From Bacillota bacterium (GTDB taxonomy: Bacteria; Bacillota; Clostridia; Christensenellales; SZUA-584): a stretch of 64,000 nt of DNA. The position numbers and the translations under genes were made by a program. How positions within the stretch are numbered: the first letter of the stretch is position 1; every line of letters starts with the position of its first letter. The notes under the pieces were generated by a model. It saw only the letters and a list, made by a program, of their open reading frames with translations, did not search any database and was not told the DNA's origin. Below, one piece after another: positions 42,951-51,301 of this stretch. The stretch covers positions 372,001 to 436,000 of the forward strand of contig JAEWTL010000013.1 of NCBI GenBank assembly GCA_023459495.1, read 5' to 3'.

Positions 42951-43886
42951 ATGAGTTACGACAATCAAAGAATCGCTTATGGAAACACGCTTGTGGCACT
43001 GGGTGCGGAAAACCCGAATATCGTAGCGCTGGAGGCTGACCTCGGAAAATCCACCATGTCCTATATGTTTCAGGAGGCATATCCGGACCGGTATTTTGAA
43101 ATGGGTATCGCTGAAGCCAACATGACCTCAGTTGCGGCAGGGCTGGCGCTGTCGGGCAAAACCGCTTTTACGAATTCTTTCTCGGTGTTTGTGGCAGGCC
43201 GCGCGTACGACCAGATTCGCCAGACCATTGCGATCGGGAAGCTGAACGTCAAAATATGCGGCTCTTCTGCGGGTTGTTCAGATTTTGGAGACGGTGCAAC
43301 GCATCAGTCCATAGAAGATATCGCCATCATGAGCGCGATTCCCAACATGACGGTGCTCTGCCCCGCGGACGCTAATGAAACGGTCAAGGTGGTCCGCGCA
43401 ATGGCCGCGCATGACGGTCCGTGCTATATGCGCATCAGCCGCACCTCCTATGATAATATAACATCGGAGGAAGCGCCGTTTGAAATCAGCGTACCCACCG
43501 TACTGAGAGAGGGCAGCGACATCGCCGTGTTTGCTATGGGTTACATGTGTGTTAAAGCACTGGAGGCAGCCCGCCTGCTGGAAGATAAAATCTCCGTGAA
43601 AGTGATTAACGTCAGTACCATAAAACCGCTGGATGAGACGTTGATCGTCAAGCTCGCAGAGGGCTGTAAAGCCATCGTGACCGCAGAGGAGCATAGCGTC
43701 ATCGGCGGCCTCGGCGCTGCCATCGCGCGCGCCGTCCGGCATCTTGGTAAGCCAATGGAACACGTGGGCATCCGCGACGTGTTTGGTTGCAGCGCGCACG
43801 CGTATGAGGAAATTCTATGCCATCTCGGCCTGACCGTTCAAAGCATTCAAGCCGCTGTCGAGAGCATGTATAATCTTACAAAGTGA
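42951..43886 (+). CDS. transketolase, C-terminal (pyrimidine-binding) subunit
   Basis: A 311-residue partner of the preceding subunit. It has NIVALEADLGKSTMSYMF, YFEMGIAEANMTSVAAGLAL (catalytic Glu for ThDP activation), GDGATHQSIEDIAIMSAIPN, VLCPADANETVKVVRAMAAH and GPCYMRISRTSYDN, then the C-terminal domain with VITAEEHSVIGGLG-like VTAEEHSVIGGLGAAI. The ATG at 42951 has GGAAAGGA upstream; longer readings overlap the N-terminal subunit. Confidence 0.93.
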   Translation: MSYDNQRIAYGNTLVALGAENPNIVALEADLGKSTMSYMFQEAYPDRYFEMGIAEANMTSVAAGLALSGKTAFTNSFSVFVAGRAYDQIRQTIAIGKLNVKICGSSAGCSDFGDGATHQSIEDIAIMSAIPNMTVLCPADANETVKVVRAMAAHDGPCYMRISRTSYDNITSEEAPFEISVPTVLREGSDIAVFAMGYMCVKALEAARLLEDKISVKVINVSTIKPLDETLIVKLAEGCKAIVTAEEHSVIGGLGAAIARAVRHLGKPMEHVGIRDVFGCSAHAYEEILCHLGLTVQSIQAAVESMYNLTK

Positions 43887-43902
43887 CTAAGGAGGTAGAA
43901 GA

Positions 43903-44796
43903 ATGAAGATTGGATTTATCGGGCTGGGCATCATGGGTAAACCCATGGCACAAAACTTGATCAAGAAGGGGTACTCGCTCGTCGTTTACGACGTCATATC
44001 TGAAAACATCCATGCGCTGACCGCTTCGGGCGCGCAGGCTGCGGGTTCCGCCAAAGAGGCCGCAGCACAGTGCGAAGTCGTTATTACCATGGTTCCGAAT
44101 TCCCCGCACGTTAAAGCGGCCGTAATGGGTGCAAACGGCGTGCTGGAAGGCGCGAAACCGGGAACTATCCTGATCGACATGAGCTCCATCGCGCCGCTCG
44201 CTTCCCAGGAGGTGTATCAGGCCTGCGTCGAAAAAGGCGTGGAGATGCTGGACGCACCCGTCTCCGGCGGAGAACCCAAAGCCATCGACGGCACGCTGTC
44301 CATCATGGCAGGCGGCAAGAAAGATGTATTCGACAAAGTCTACGATATATTGATGGCGATGGGCGGCAGCGCTGTCTACTGCGGCAGTATCGGCGCGGGT
44401 AACACCACCAAGCTTGCCAACCAGATTGTCGTGGCGGTTAACATCGCGGCTGTTTCGGAAGCATATCTGCTCGCGGTCAAGGCCGGGGTCGATCCCGAGC
44501 TGGTGTTCGGCGCCATTAAAGGCGGCCTTGCCGGTTCCACCGTGATGAACGCCAAGGTTCCCATGATCCTTGACCGCAACTTCAAACCCGGTTTTAAAGT
44601 CGATCTACATATTAAGGACTTAAATAATGCGCTGGAGACGGGGCACAGCGTAGGCTCGCCCCTGCCGCTTACGGCTTCCGTGATGGAGATGCTGCAATAT
44701 CTGCACGCCAACGACTGCGGCCAGTGCGACCACAGCGCAATCGCGAAGTTTTACGAGCATATCGGGGGCGCGGAAATTAAGAAGCAATTAAGCTAG
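43903..44796 (+). CDS. garR: 2-hydroxy-3-oxopropionate (tartronate semialdehyde) reductase-type beta-hydroxyacid dehydrogenase
   Basis: A 297-residue NAD(P)-dependent enzyme: MKIGFIGLGIMGKPMAQNLI (Rossmann), LIDMSSIAPLASQEVYQACV, the substrate-binding MLDAPVSGGEPKAIDGTLSI, and the catalytic-lysine region CGSIGAGNTTKLANQIVVAV. This matches GarR/GlxR closely in length and motifs. It would reduce tartronate semialdehyde to D-glycerate, the substrate of the kinase encoded next. AAGGAGG stands just upstream, 16 bp after the transketolase subunit. A 3-hydroxyisobutyrate-type substrate is less likely given the kinase neighbour. Confidence 0.85.
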   Translation: MKIGFIGLGIMGKPMAQNLIKKGYSLVVYDVISENIHALTASGAQAAGSAKEAAAQCEVVITMVPNSPHVKAAVMGANGVLEGAKPGTILIDMSSIAPLASQEVYQACVEKGVEMLDAPVSGGEPKAIDGTLSIMAGGKKDVFDKVYDILMAMGGSAVYCGSIGAGNTTKLANQIVVAVNIAAVSEAYLLAVKAGVDPELVFGAIKGGLAGSTVMNAKVPMILDRNFKPGFKVDLHIKDLNNALETGHSVGSPLPLTASVMEMLQYLHANDCGQCDHSAIAKFYEHIGGAEIKKQLS

Positions 44797-44849
44797 CAGT
44801 CTGCCTGTTTTGACGCCGGGGAGACAATGTTCCTGAGCTTTGATCGTAT

Positions 44850-44880
44850 GCCCGTGGCTTAAACCCACGGGCGGTTTCTT
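44850..44880 (+). terminator. hairpin between reductase and glycerate kinase genes
   Basis: GCCCGTGG (44850-44857) pairs with CCACGGGC (44865-44872) and is followed by GGTTTCTT. It is probably a partial terminator, so glycerate kinase may be expressed at a lower level than the four upstream genes. Confidence 0.55.
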
Positions 44881-44919
44881 AACCATCATAGACTACTTTA
44901 AGGAGCAGAGGAGATTATC

Positions 44920-46050
44920 ATGAAAAAGATCGTTGTTGCCCCAGACTCCTTTAAAGGAACGATGATCTCCTTGGAGGTTTGTGATATCATCCACCGCGCG
45001 ATTGTCTCGATCGATTGCGGGATCGAAGTTGTCACTGTGCCGATCTCAGATGGCGGCGAAGGTATGGTGGAGGCTTTTCTCTGTGCCGCGGGCGGCCGAA
45101 AGATATATGCCTCGGTGAAAGATCCCTTGATGCGGGACGTACAGGCATACTACGGCATCCTCACCGATGGTTGCACGGCAGTCATCGAAATGGCGCAGGC
45201 CTCGGGCATCGGCTATGTGGAGAATGATAAGAGACCTCTTGAAGCCACTACCTTCGGCACAGGCCAGTTGATCGAAAACGCACTGGATATGGGGTGCACA
45301 AGGATAATACTCGGGCTGGGTGGCAGCGCCACCACGGACGGAGGCACTGGGGCTGCCGCAGCGCTCGGTGTACGGTTCTTGTCCGAGGATCGAAGCGAGG
45401 TGCCGCCGGGTGGCGGCGGGCTCTCATTGCTGCATACAATTGATGCAAGTGGCATTGATCCACGGTTAAAGAAAACCGAGATCATACTCGCATGCGACGT
45501 GGACAACTGCCTTACCGGCAAGGCGGGAGCTGCAGCCATATTCAGCCCCCAAAAGGGCGCATCCCCGGAGCAGGTTGCCATTCTTGACTGGAACCTGGCG
45601 CACTATGCGTCGGTCATAAAGGATCAGCTTGGACAGGATATAACCGAAATTCGAGGCGGAGGTGCAGCCGGAGGGCTGGGCGTATCGCTGATTGCATTCG
45701 CGAACGCGCGCATCATGCCGGGCATTCAGGTCGTACTTGATACGGTTAAATTTGACGATATCATCGCCGACGCGGATCTGATCATCACAGGCGAAGGCCG
45801 TATCGACAGCCAGACGGCTCTGGGGAAGGTTCCGGTCGGAATTGCACGGGCGACAAGGAACCGCGGCATCCCCGTGATCGCCATTGGCGGAAGTTTGGGC
45901 AAAGGGTACGAAGCAGTATATGGGGAAGGAATCACAAGCGTCTTCTCCGTGGTAAACGATCTGGTGCCCTTTGAGACAGTCAAACAGACGTGCAGACAAG
46001 ACCTGTTTATGCTGATTCAAAACCTGTTCAGGATAATCATACAAAATTAA
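44920..46050 (+). CDS. glycerate 2-kinase (GlxK/GarK family)
   Basis: A 376-residue kinase forming 2-phosphoglycerate from D-glycerate and ATP. It has the family start KKIVVAPDSFKGTMISLEVC, DGGEGMVEAF, IEMAQASGIGYV, ILGLGGSATTDGGTGAAAAL, GGAAGGLGVSLIAFANARIM and LIITGEGRIDSQTALGKVPV. GAGGAG lies just upstream. It completes a tartronate-semialdehyde-to-glycolysis module with the GarR-type enzyme. Confidence 0.93.
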   Translation: MKKIVVAPDSFKGTMISLEVCDIIHRAIVSIDCGIEVVTVPISDGGEGMVEAFLCAAGGRKIYASVKDPLMRDVQAYYGILTDGCTAVIEMAQASGIGYVENDKRPLEATTFGTGQLIENALDMGCTRIILGLGGSATTDGGTGAAAALGVRFLSEDRSEVPPGGGGLSLLHTIDASGIDPRLKKTEIILACDVDNCLTGKAGAAAIFSPQKGASPEQVAILDWNLAHYASVIKDQLGQDITEIRGGGAAGGLGVSLIAFANARIMPGIQVVLDTVKFDDIIADADLIITGEGRIDSQTALGKVPVGIARATRNRGIPVIAIGGSLGKGYEAVYGEGITSVFSVVNDLVPFETVKQTCRQDLFMLIQNLFRIIIQN

Positions 46051-46059
46051 GGGTCATTA

Positions 46060-46500
46060 CAAATCCATTATTGCACCCAATATCACCATGTATGCCAGAA
46101 AGATCACCACTGACCACAGCACGATGCCCAGATGCGGGTCAGCTTTTTTGCGCTTCTAGTCAGCGGGAAGTACGACAGAATCCCCCGATAGTTTCCCGCG
46201 AAGAATAATGGTTAAAAACAACAGCGAGCTTACAATGCGATAAAGCCACAGCGCAAATCCAGAGACCGCGATCGTCCTGGGCAAGGACGTTGACGAGGAC
46301 GACAAGGTGCCCAAGGACATCAAGCCGAGAGCCACGATCACCTGCACACACATCTTCGTCCTCAGCGATACCAGCCCTGTCACCATTGAAGCCTCCGAGC
46401 TGATCATCTTCAGCGATGATATGTATGCAGACCAAGACGTTCGATATCGCGGGATAAACGCTAAAAGTACTTGCGCCAGTCTTCCGCTTCCCATCCCACA
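46060..46500 (-). pseudogene. decayed membrane-protein gene
   Basis: No intact gene occupies 46051-46697. On the minus strand one frame ends GFALWLYRIVSSLLFLTIIL then a stop at 46156, and another frame downstream reads KKADPHLGIVLWSVVIFLAY followed by MVILGAIMDL and a stop near 46059. Hydrophobic segments split between frames with stops between them look like the tail of a degraded transporter or other polytopic protein. The family could not be identified. Confidence 0.35.
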
Positions 46501-46664
46501 TTAAAAAAGCCGAACGAATCCGATTTTTTTATGTGGGACGAGAAGCAAAGAGAGGACTCCCAACGCGCTGCGCCTTATCACGTCACCTCGCTAAACACGC
46601 GTACACTGGCGCGTTTTTCCCGCTTTGCATATCGCTCGTGTTCCATTCTCATACATCTAATCCA

Positions 46665-46688
46665 AATAAAAAGACCCCACAAGGGGTC
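46665..46688 (-). terminator. terminator of tRNA-Gly
   Basis: GACCCC (46673-46678) and GGGGTC (46683-46688) form a stem with ACAA loop, followed by TTTTTATTT on the minus strand. It begins 10 bp past the tRNA 3' end. Confidence 0.8.
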
Positions 46689-46697
46689 CATTTATTT

Positions 46698-46771
46698 TGG
46701 AGCGGGTGATGGGAATCGAACCCACGTAACCAGCTTGGGAAGCTGGCACTCTGCCATTGAGTTACACCCGC
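46698..46771 (-). tRNA. tRNA-Gly (anticodon CCC)
   Basis: A 74-nt tRNA including an encoded CCA. The acceptor GCGGGTG pairs with CACCCGC, the D arm contains AACTCAATGGCAGAGT, the anticodon stem CCAGC/GCTGG encloses loop TTCCCAA (anticodon CCC), and the T arm has GTGGGTTCGATTCCCAT. Confidence 0.97.
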
Positions 46772-46788
46772 TTATTGAGCAGTAATGA

Positions 46789-46816
46789 TTATAACACAGG
46801 CAGCCCGGGATGCAAA
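46789..46816 (-). promoter_or_regulatory. promoter of tRNA-Gly
   Basis: On the minus strand TTGCAT (46811-46816) and TATAAT (46789-46794) are 16 nt apart, with about 17 nt of leader before the mature tRNA 5' end. Confidence 0.65.
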
Positions 46817-46871
46817 TACCCCGCGCCCGTTTTTTTCCGTAGCCCCCAAAAACACTGTTTCCGAGGATGGC

Positions 46872-48029
46872 TTATGCTTTCATTTTATCGTATTCCTCGG
46901 CAATGCGTGCGGTGAGCGCATTGTTGTCAATAGCGCAATAAGTGTGGACAGCGCTTTTTATGCCATGTGCTGCTATATGGCGCTGCACCTCCATGGCCGA
47001 CACGTCATCCGGATTGTCGTAGCGCAGTGCCGCCGCGATACCGGGCAATATATTTTCAGCGGAAGTTCCCTGCTCCATGCAGTACAGCACAGCTCCCACC
47101 AGCCGGTCGTTGCTTTTCAGCTTGCGGATGGGGTCCCGGCCCACGCGCTCGACCGTGTCCATTAACGCGCGGTTGCCGAACCGGTGAATCAGATCGTGCA
47201 CATTATCCTCGATCTCTTTCAGCGGGATGCCGTATTCCTTATGCAGCGCCGCGGCCACACTCAGCATTGCATCCCTTGCGCGTTCGGCAATCTCCTTATC
47301 CTCCGCAGCCTCATAGATATACATATAGCCCTTCAGCCAGCCAAAGTATGCACAGAGAGCGTGGCCCATATTGTGAATAAACAGCTTGCGTCGGATATAG
47401 AAACCAAACGGAGAGAATGGTACAAGCGTCCTGATAGGCGGCAGCTCACCCCGGAACGCGTCTTTATCCACGGGCAGCTCCTCATAGGGTTCCGCGTAGA
47501 CGCGCAGCATATTGCCCTCCCGCATCGCTTCGGTCATCACCGGCACCATACGGCCAATGGATGCTTCGACGAGGCCCACCTTATTTTCCAGGTAATCCAG
47601 CGTTTCCGGCTTTACCGCTTTCTTCAGCAGTCCGCGCAGATATTTGTCCGCGTCAATCATGTTTTCACAGATAATAACGTCGAGCGTAACCGGTAACGCC
47701 GTGCGTAAATCAAGACCCGCTGCGATATTTGAGACGATTCGCGGCAGTATGTTGACACCGACCGCGGTCGCCATGAGGTCTGCGGTGCGTATCTCCTCCG
47801 CAACAGCGATGACATCCCTGCCGTCTACCGCACGGACGTTTTTCACCATCACCTCATGCGTCTCCTCATTGGTCACCATTCTGACAGGGTACTGCCGGTC
47901 ATGGTTGATCTGCTCCACCAACTCCGGCACCACATCGACAAAGACCACCTCATAACCAGCCTCGGAAAAAACCTTGCCCATAAACCCGCGACCGATGTTA
48001 CCCGCCCCGTACATCACCGCTTTTTTCAT
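46872..48029 (-). CDS. mtlD: mannitol-1-phosphate 5-dehydrogenase-like polyol dehydrogenase
   Basis: A 385-residue NAD-dependent long-chain polyol dehydrogenase. It starts KKAVMYGAGNIGRGFMGKVF (Rossmann), has TAVGVNILPRIVSNIAAGL, VIICENMIDADKYL, VEASIGRMVPVM, and the catalytic-lysine region FIRRKLFIHNMGHALCAYFG-like YIRRKLFIHNMGHALCAYFG. Length and motifs fit MtlD. No PTS genes for mannitol are adjacent, so the in vivo substrate could be another hexitol phosphate. The ATG at 48029 was preferred over 48062, which adds a poorly conserved leader. Confidence 0.85.
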   Translation of the reverse strand: MKKAVMYGAGNIGRGFMGKVFSEAGYEVVFVDVVPELVEQINHDRQYPVRMVTNEETHEVMVKNVRAVDGRDVIAVAEEIRTADLMATAVGVNILPRIVSNIAAGLDLRTALPVTLDVIICENMIDADKYLRGLLKKAVKPETLDYLENKVGLVEASIGRMVPVMTEAMREGNMLRVYAEPYEELPVDKDAFRGELPPIRTLVPFSPFGFYIRRKLFIHNMGHALCAYFGWLKGYMYIYEAAEDKEIAERARDAMLSVAAALHKEYGIPLKEIEDNVHDLIHRFGNRALMDTVERVGRDPIRKLKSNDRLVGAVLYCMEQGTSAENILPGIAAALRYDNPDDVSAMEVQRHIAAHGIKSAVHTYCAIDNNALTARIAEEYDKMKA

Positions 48030-48187
48030 GCCCTGCTGCCCCCCACGAAATTTCAGCCTCAATATATCACCCCGTCTCGCCGCCTGTCAAAGCCGTTTTC
48101 AGTACAACAGCTCACGGCAAAAATGCACGGCAGCCTGCTTCGATGCATAAACTACAGTACTCCCGCGAAAGGATGTGGATAATAGGT

Positions 48188-49078
48188 ATGGATGAAAACA
48201 AAGCGCTGCTGCTGACGGGCTATTCTTTCGAGCTCACGGAGTACATATGCGCGGACGGCATCACCACGATCACCGTGCGCGTGGCCGGCAACGGAGAACA
48301 CCCCTGTGACATATCGAGCTTTGTGGTCGAGGTATGCCCTACCGAACCGGAAAAGTTCGCTGCAGAGGTGTGTATTGTCGCGTGCGAAAAACGCCGCCGC
48401 GCCGGCGCGTGGCAGCCTGCGTCCGCGCTCAAAACCGCGCCTGAGCTCACCGGCGACGTAAGTTTTTCCGGCGTGGTCGTAGACGAATGGGTGGGGCGCT
48501 ATGCGGACGATCCGCCCACGGAGTTTCGGATCACACTGGACACCGAACTGCCGCCTGAGCCGATGCGCGTCGCGTTCATCGCAGGCGAAGCGGTGCACGA
48601 GTCCAGCGAGCCTCTGGTTCCGCGCCAAAACCTCGACGGTCCGCAGCTGTGGAACACCCCCATTGAAAAGACCTTCTGCCTGTACCTGGTGGTTCCGGAT
48701 GGCTACAAGCCCAGCGGGCCGTGCCGCGCAAATGTATCCATCAGCCGACGCGGCATATTCCTGTCGTACGAGCACGAGGATGACACGCCGGACTCGGCTG
48801 TGCGCACTGTGGTGCAGGGTACGGTAAAAATCATGGCGTCCGTGCCACTAAAGAGCCATCAGGCCTGCGGGGATACCGTGGAGGTGAGCGCGTGCGATTG
48901 CTTCGACGTATGTGAAACCGTTGCCGTCACAGGAAGCAGTGAAAAAGTCGAAGCGCGCGATATTGCCATCTGTCCCAAGAAAAACAGCTTTGACTTGACG
49001 CTGCTGAGCGCACACTGCGGCAAGTCGGTCTATCGGCTGGACGGCATATTCATGATTGACTGCAAGCGCCGGCGCTGA
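48188..49078 (+). CDS. hypothetical cysteine-containing beta-rich protein
   Basis: A 296-residue protein with no recognised domain, signal peptide or membrane segment. It has about a dozen cysteines (DISSFVVEVCPTEPEKFAAE, VCIVACEKRRRAG, VEVSACDCFDVCETVAV, DIAICPKKNS) and alternating hydrophobic strands, and ends in a basic CKRRR. The start is uncertain: ATG 48188 or 48173, with AAAGGATG nearby. High GC and codon pattern match the neighbours. Structural or coat-like roles are conceivable, but nothing supports one. Confidence 0.6.
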   Translation: MDENKALLLTGYSFELTEYICADGITTITVRVAGNGEHPCDISSFVVEVCPTEPEKFAAEVCIVACEKRRRAGAWQPASALKTAPELTGDVSFSGVVVDEWVGRYADDPPTEFRITLDTELPPEPMRVAFIAGEAVHESSEPLVPRQNLDGPQLWNTPIEKTFCLYLVVPDGYKPSGPCRANVSISRRGIFLSYEHEDDTPDSAVRTVVQGTVKIMASVPLKSHQACGDTVEVSACDCFDVCETVAVTGSSEKVEARDIAICPKKNSFDLTLLSAHCGKSVYRLDGIFMIDCKRRR

Positions 49079-49164
49079 TTTATCTTAACTTTTACACAAC
49101 GTTTACATCGGCTGAACATCTTTACGGTATGCTTAGCCCTAAGAATTGGTTATGAGGTCATGCC

Positions 49165-49539
49165 ATGCGAATACGCAGGATGCGTGAAAAGGATGCGGGG
49201 GCTGCGGCGGCGCTGATGCGCCGCTCCGGGTTCCGTGTCGACGACGATACCTTCGCGCAGCGGATGAAAGGCTTTCAATATCAGCGCAACCATATGGTTG
49301 CGGTCGCGGAGCACCGCGGAAGGCTGCTCGCGCTGATGCACATCGGCGCAGAGCCTTCATTGACATGCGGCCGCTGCGCGCGCGTATATACGCTCCTGAT
49401 GGACGCAGCCGCCCAGCCCGCGCTGCCTCCCGGCAGCCTCATCGCCTATGCCCGCCAGTGGGCGGAACATCACGGCTGTGACGTCCTCATTGAGTCCGAT
49501 GATGGGGACGTGGAAACGGTCAGCAAGCAAGCGCTTTAA
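49165..49539 (+). CDS. short GNAT-like protein
   Basis: A 124-residue protein with a GNAT-type N-terminal half: MRIRRMREKDAGAAAALMRR, NHMVAVAEHRGRLLALMHIG and VYTLLMDAAAQPALPPGSLI. The canonical acetyl-CoA loop (Q/R-x2-G-x-G/A) is not visible, so catalytic activity is doubtful. GAGG stands about 8 nt upstream. It could be a degenerate or binding-only GNAT. Confidence 0.6.
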   Translation: MRIRRMREKDAGAAAALMRRSGFRVDDDTFAQRMKGFQYQRNHMVAVAEHRGRLLALMHIGAEPSLTCGRCARVYTLLMDAAAQPALPPGSLIAYARQWAEHHGCDVLIESDDGDVETVSKQAL

Positions 49540-49558
49540 AAGGCGCTTTTCTCTTCTT
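49529..49558 (+). terminator. terminator overlapping the GNAT-like stop
   Basis: AAGCGC (49529-49534) pairs with GCGCTT (49543-49548), followed by TTCTCTTCTT. Confidence 0.6.
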
Positions 49559-49607
49559 ATATAGGATAGTGAACAACTCAATAGCAACCCGGAAATGGCT
49601 ATACACT

Positions 49608-49775
49608 CTATGCATCCACAACCCTCAGATACTCCAGTAGTACGCTGATAATAAAAGTTACGGAAAAGATAGTTGGTACCAAAAAGCCGAAACATTCTTA
49701 CTCCTGCCAAGAAGCAGCGTAACTCGTAAAAACTGTACACAGTAGCAATACCGAAGCGAGGATGAAATATTCCAT
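49608..49775 (-). other. two-helix small membrane ORF interrupted by an in-frame TAA
   Basis: From ATG 49775, with a strong GGAGGAG site 2-3 nt upstream, the frame reads MEYFILASVLLLCTVFTSYA then ASWQE and a TAA (49698-49700). It continues in the same frame ECFGFLVPTIFSVTFIISVL then LEYLRVVDA to a TAG at 49608. Both halves are hydrophobic helices. It may be a 54-residue small membrane protein recently inactivated, a real 25-residue peptide, or recoded. The stretch is AT-rich relative to its surroundings and otherwise empty. Confidence 0.4.
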
Positions 49776-49825
49776 ATCTCCTCCACCACACATTGAGACG
49801 GCTCTAATCAAAACATTTCTTTATA

Positions 49826-49852
49826 ACAAAAAAGGCCTCGGAAGGCCTTTTG
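49826..49852 (-). terminator. terminator of the ferredoxin gene
   Basis: AAGGCCT (49832-49838) and AGGCCTT (49843-49849) make a perfect stem with a CGGA loop and T-run on the minus strand, 14 bp after the ferredoxin stop. Confidence 0.85.
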
Positions 49853-49863
49853 TCCGGCTGAGG

Positions 49864-50034
49864 TCAGCCCTGCTCGATCGCGTCGTTCGGGCACGTATCT
49901 GCGCAAGATCCGCAGTCAATGCAAAGATCCGCATCGATTACGTATTTGCCATCGCCCTCAGAAATCGCTTCAACAGGGCATTCGCTTTCGCAGGCACCGC
50001 ACGAAATGCAAGCATCGGTGATAATGTATGCCAT
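49864..50034 (-). CDS. 2[4Fe-4S] ferredoxin
   Basis: A 56-residue clostridial-type ferredoxin. The first cluster motif is CISCGACESECP and the second CIDCGSCADTCP, each C-x2-C-x2-C-x3-C-P, related by internal symmetry. A GGAGG site lies upstream. It carries low-potential electrons in an anaerobe's cytoplasm. It is a single-gene unit with its own terminator. Confidence 0.96.
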   Translation of the reverse strand: MAYIITDACISCGACESECPVEAISEGDGKYVIDADLCIDCGSCADTCPNDAIEQG

Positions 50035-50389
50035 CCAAAAATACCTCCGGTAGTTTTTTCACGACCATTGTAACTACACATGCGGAAAAATGCAATAACT
50101 GAAACCAATAATGTTGCTAAAAAAAGATATTTTATCAGATTATTCGGCATTCTTTATTCCATAAGCATGGTTTTTGAGTTGTTTACAAAAAATGATTTAA
50201 ACCCAATTTAAAAGTTCGGTGTCTGATGTGTGGAAGAATGCCATTTCTCCAAGCCTTACCGGAGCATTAACAACCCTCAATTTTATCTGTCTTTGCAGAC
50301 CATAATTAGCGCAGACATGAAATAAGAGCCGTATTAGATTCCGGCTCTTACCTTTAACATGCTATTCAACAATCCGGTGGATACCATCC
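50035..50389. other. intergenic region with ricT-side terminator
   Basis: No ORF with coding character is visible. A stem TAAGAGCC (50323-50330)/GGCTCTTA (50343-50350) lies 40 bp after the ricT stop and is followed by TTTCAT on the minus strand; it probably ends the ricT-side operon. The ferredoxin promoter is expected here (AT-rich 50090-50170), but no clean pair of boxes was found. Confidence 0.5.
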
Positions 50390-51301
50390 TCAGTCGTCCA
50401 GCAGAGAGCGCACCTCTTCGTCGATATCCATCTTTGCCGGTTCATCGTCATCGTTGTTATTATTATTGTTGTTGTTGCGCGGGCAGCCACGGCTGGCAAA
50501 CTGAACTTCAGTCAGCGCGAACGTCTTGATATCGAAGCTCTCATCGGGCAGCGTAATCTTTACGCGCACCTTCTCCGTGATCGCGTTGTTCTCAATGACC
50601 ACGCCCTCACCGTCAGGCGTCCTCACAGTGCTGCCCAGCTTGGGCATGCGGCGGCGCGTTTCGTTGTAGTGCAGATGCTCGTAGTTCAGGCAGCACATCA
50701 GCCTGCCGCACAGGCCGCTGATCTTGGTGGGCGAAAGCGACAGATTCTGCTCCTTGGCCATCTTGATGGATACCGGGGAAAAATCGCCGAGGAAGCACGA
50801 GCAACAGCACGGCCTTCCACACGGCCCAAGGCCGCCCAGCATTTTGGCTTCGTCTCGCACGCCGATCTGCCGCAGCTCGATGCGCGTCTTGAACACGCCC
50901 GCGAGGTCCTTGACGAGGTCGCGGAAATCAATGCGGCCCTCCGCCGTAAAGTAGAACACGATTTTGGAATTGTCGAACGTGAACTCCACGTCCACGAGCT
51001 TCATCGCGAGTCCGTGGTTTTTCACCTTCTGCTCGCAGACCTCCAGCGCTTCCTTTTCCTTGTGCTGGTTTTCCTCGATCTTCTTATCGTCCTTGGAGGT
51101 TGCCCGCCGCACCACCTGCTTCAAGGGCGCGACGATATCCTTGTCCTCCACCTCTTTGGCCGCCACAACGACCTCGCCGTATTCCATGCCGCGCGCTGTT
51201 TCCACGATCGCGTGGTCGCCGACCTTGAACTCTATCTTACCGGGCAGGAAGTAGTATACCTTGCCTACGCGCTTAAACCGCACGCCGATTACTTTTTCCA
51301 T
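50390..51301 (-). CDS. ricT: PSP1-domain protein RicT (YaaT)
   Basis: A 303-residue protein: KVIGVRFKRVGKVYYFLPGK, VETARGMEYGEVV, FYFTAEGRIDFRDLVKDLAG, the cysteine-rich RPCCCSCFLGDFSPVSIKMA and ISGLCGRLMCCLNYEH that bind Fe-S clusters in Bacillus RicT. RicT works with RicA and RicF in RNase Y-linked mRNA processing. The C-terminus has a run of eight asparagines then acidic residues, encoded by an AAC/AAT microsatellite. It overlaps holB by 13 bp and ends the operon. Confidence 0.93.
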   Translation of the reverse strand: MEKVIGVRFKRVGKVYYFLPGKIEFKVGDHAIVETARGMEYGEVVVAAKEVEDKDIVAPLKQVVRRATSKDDKKIEENQHKEKEALEVCEQKVKNHGLAMKLVDVEFTFDNSKIVFYFTAEGRIDFRDLVKDLAGVFKTRIELRQIGVRDEAKMLGGLGPCGRPCCCSCFLGDFSPVSIKMAKEQNLSLSPTKISGLCGRLMCCLNYEHLHYNETRRRMPKLGSTVRTPDGEGVVIENNAITEKVRVKITLPDESFDIKTFALTEVQFASRGCPRNNNNNNNNDDDEPAKMDIDEEVRSLLDD

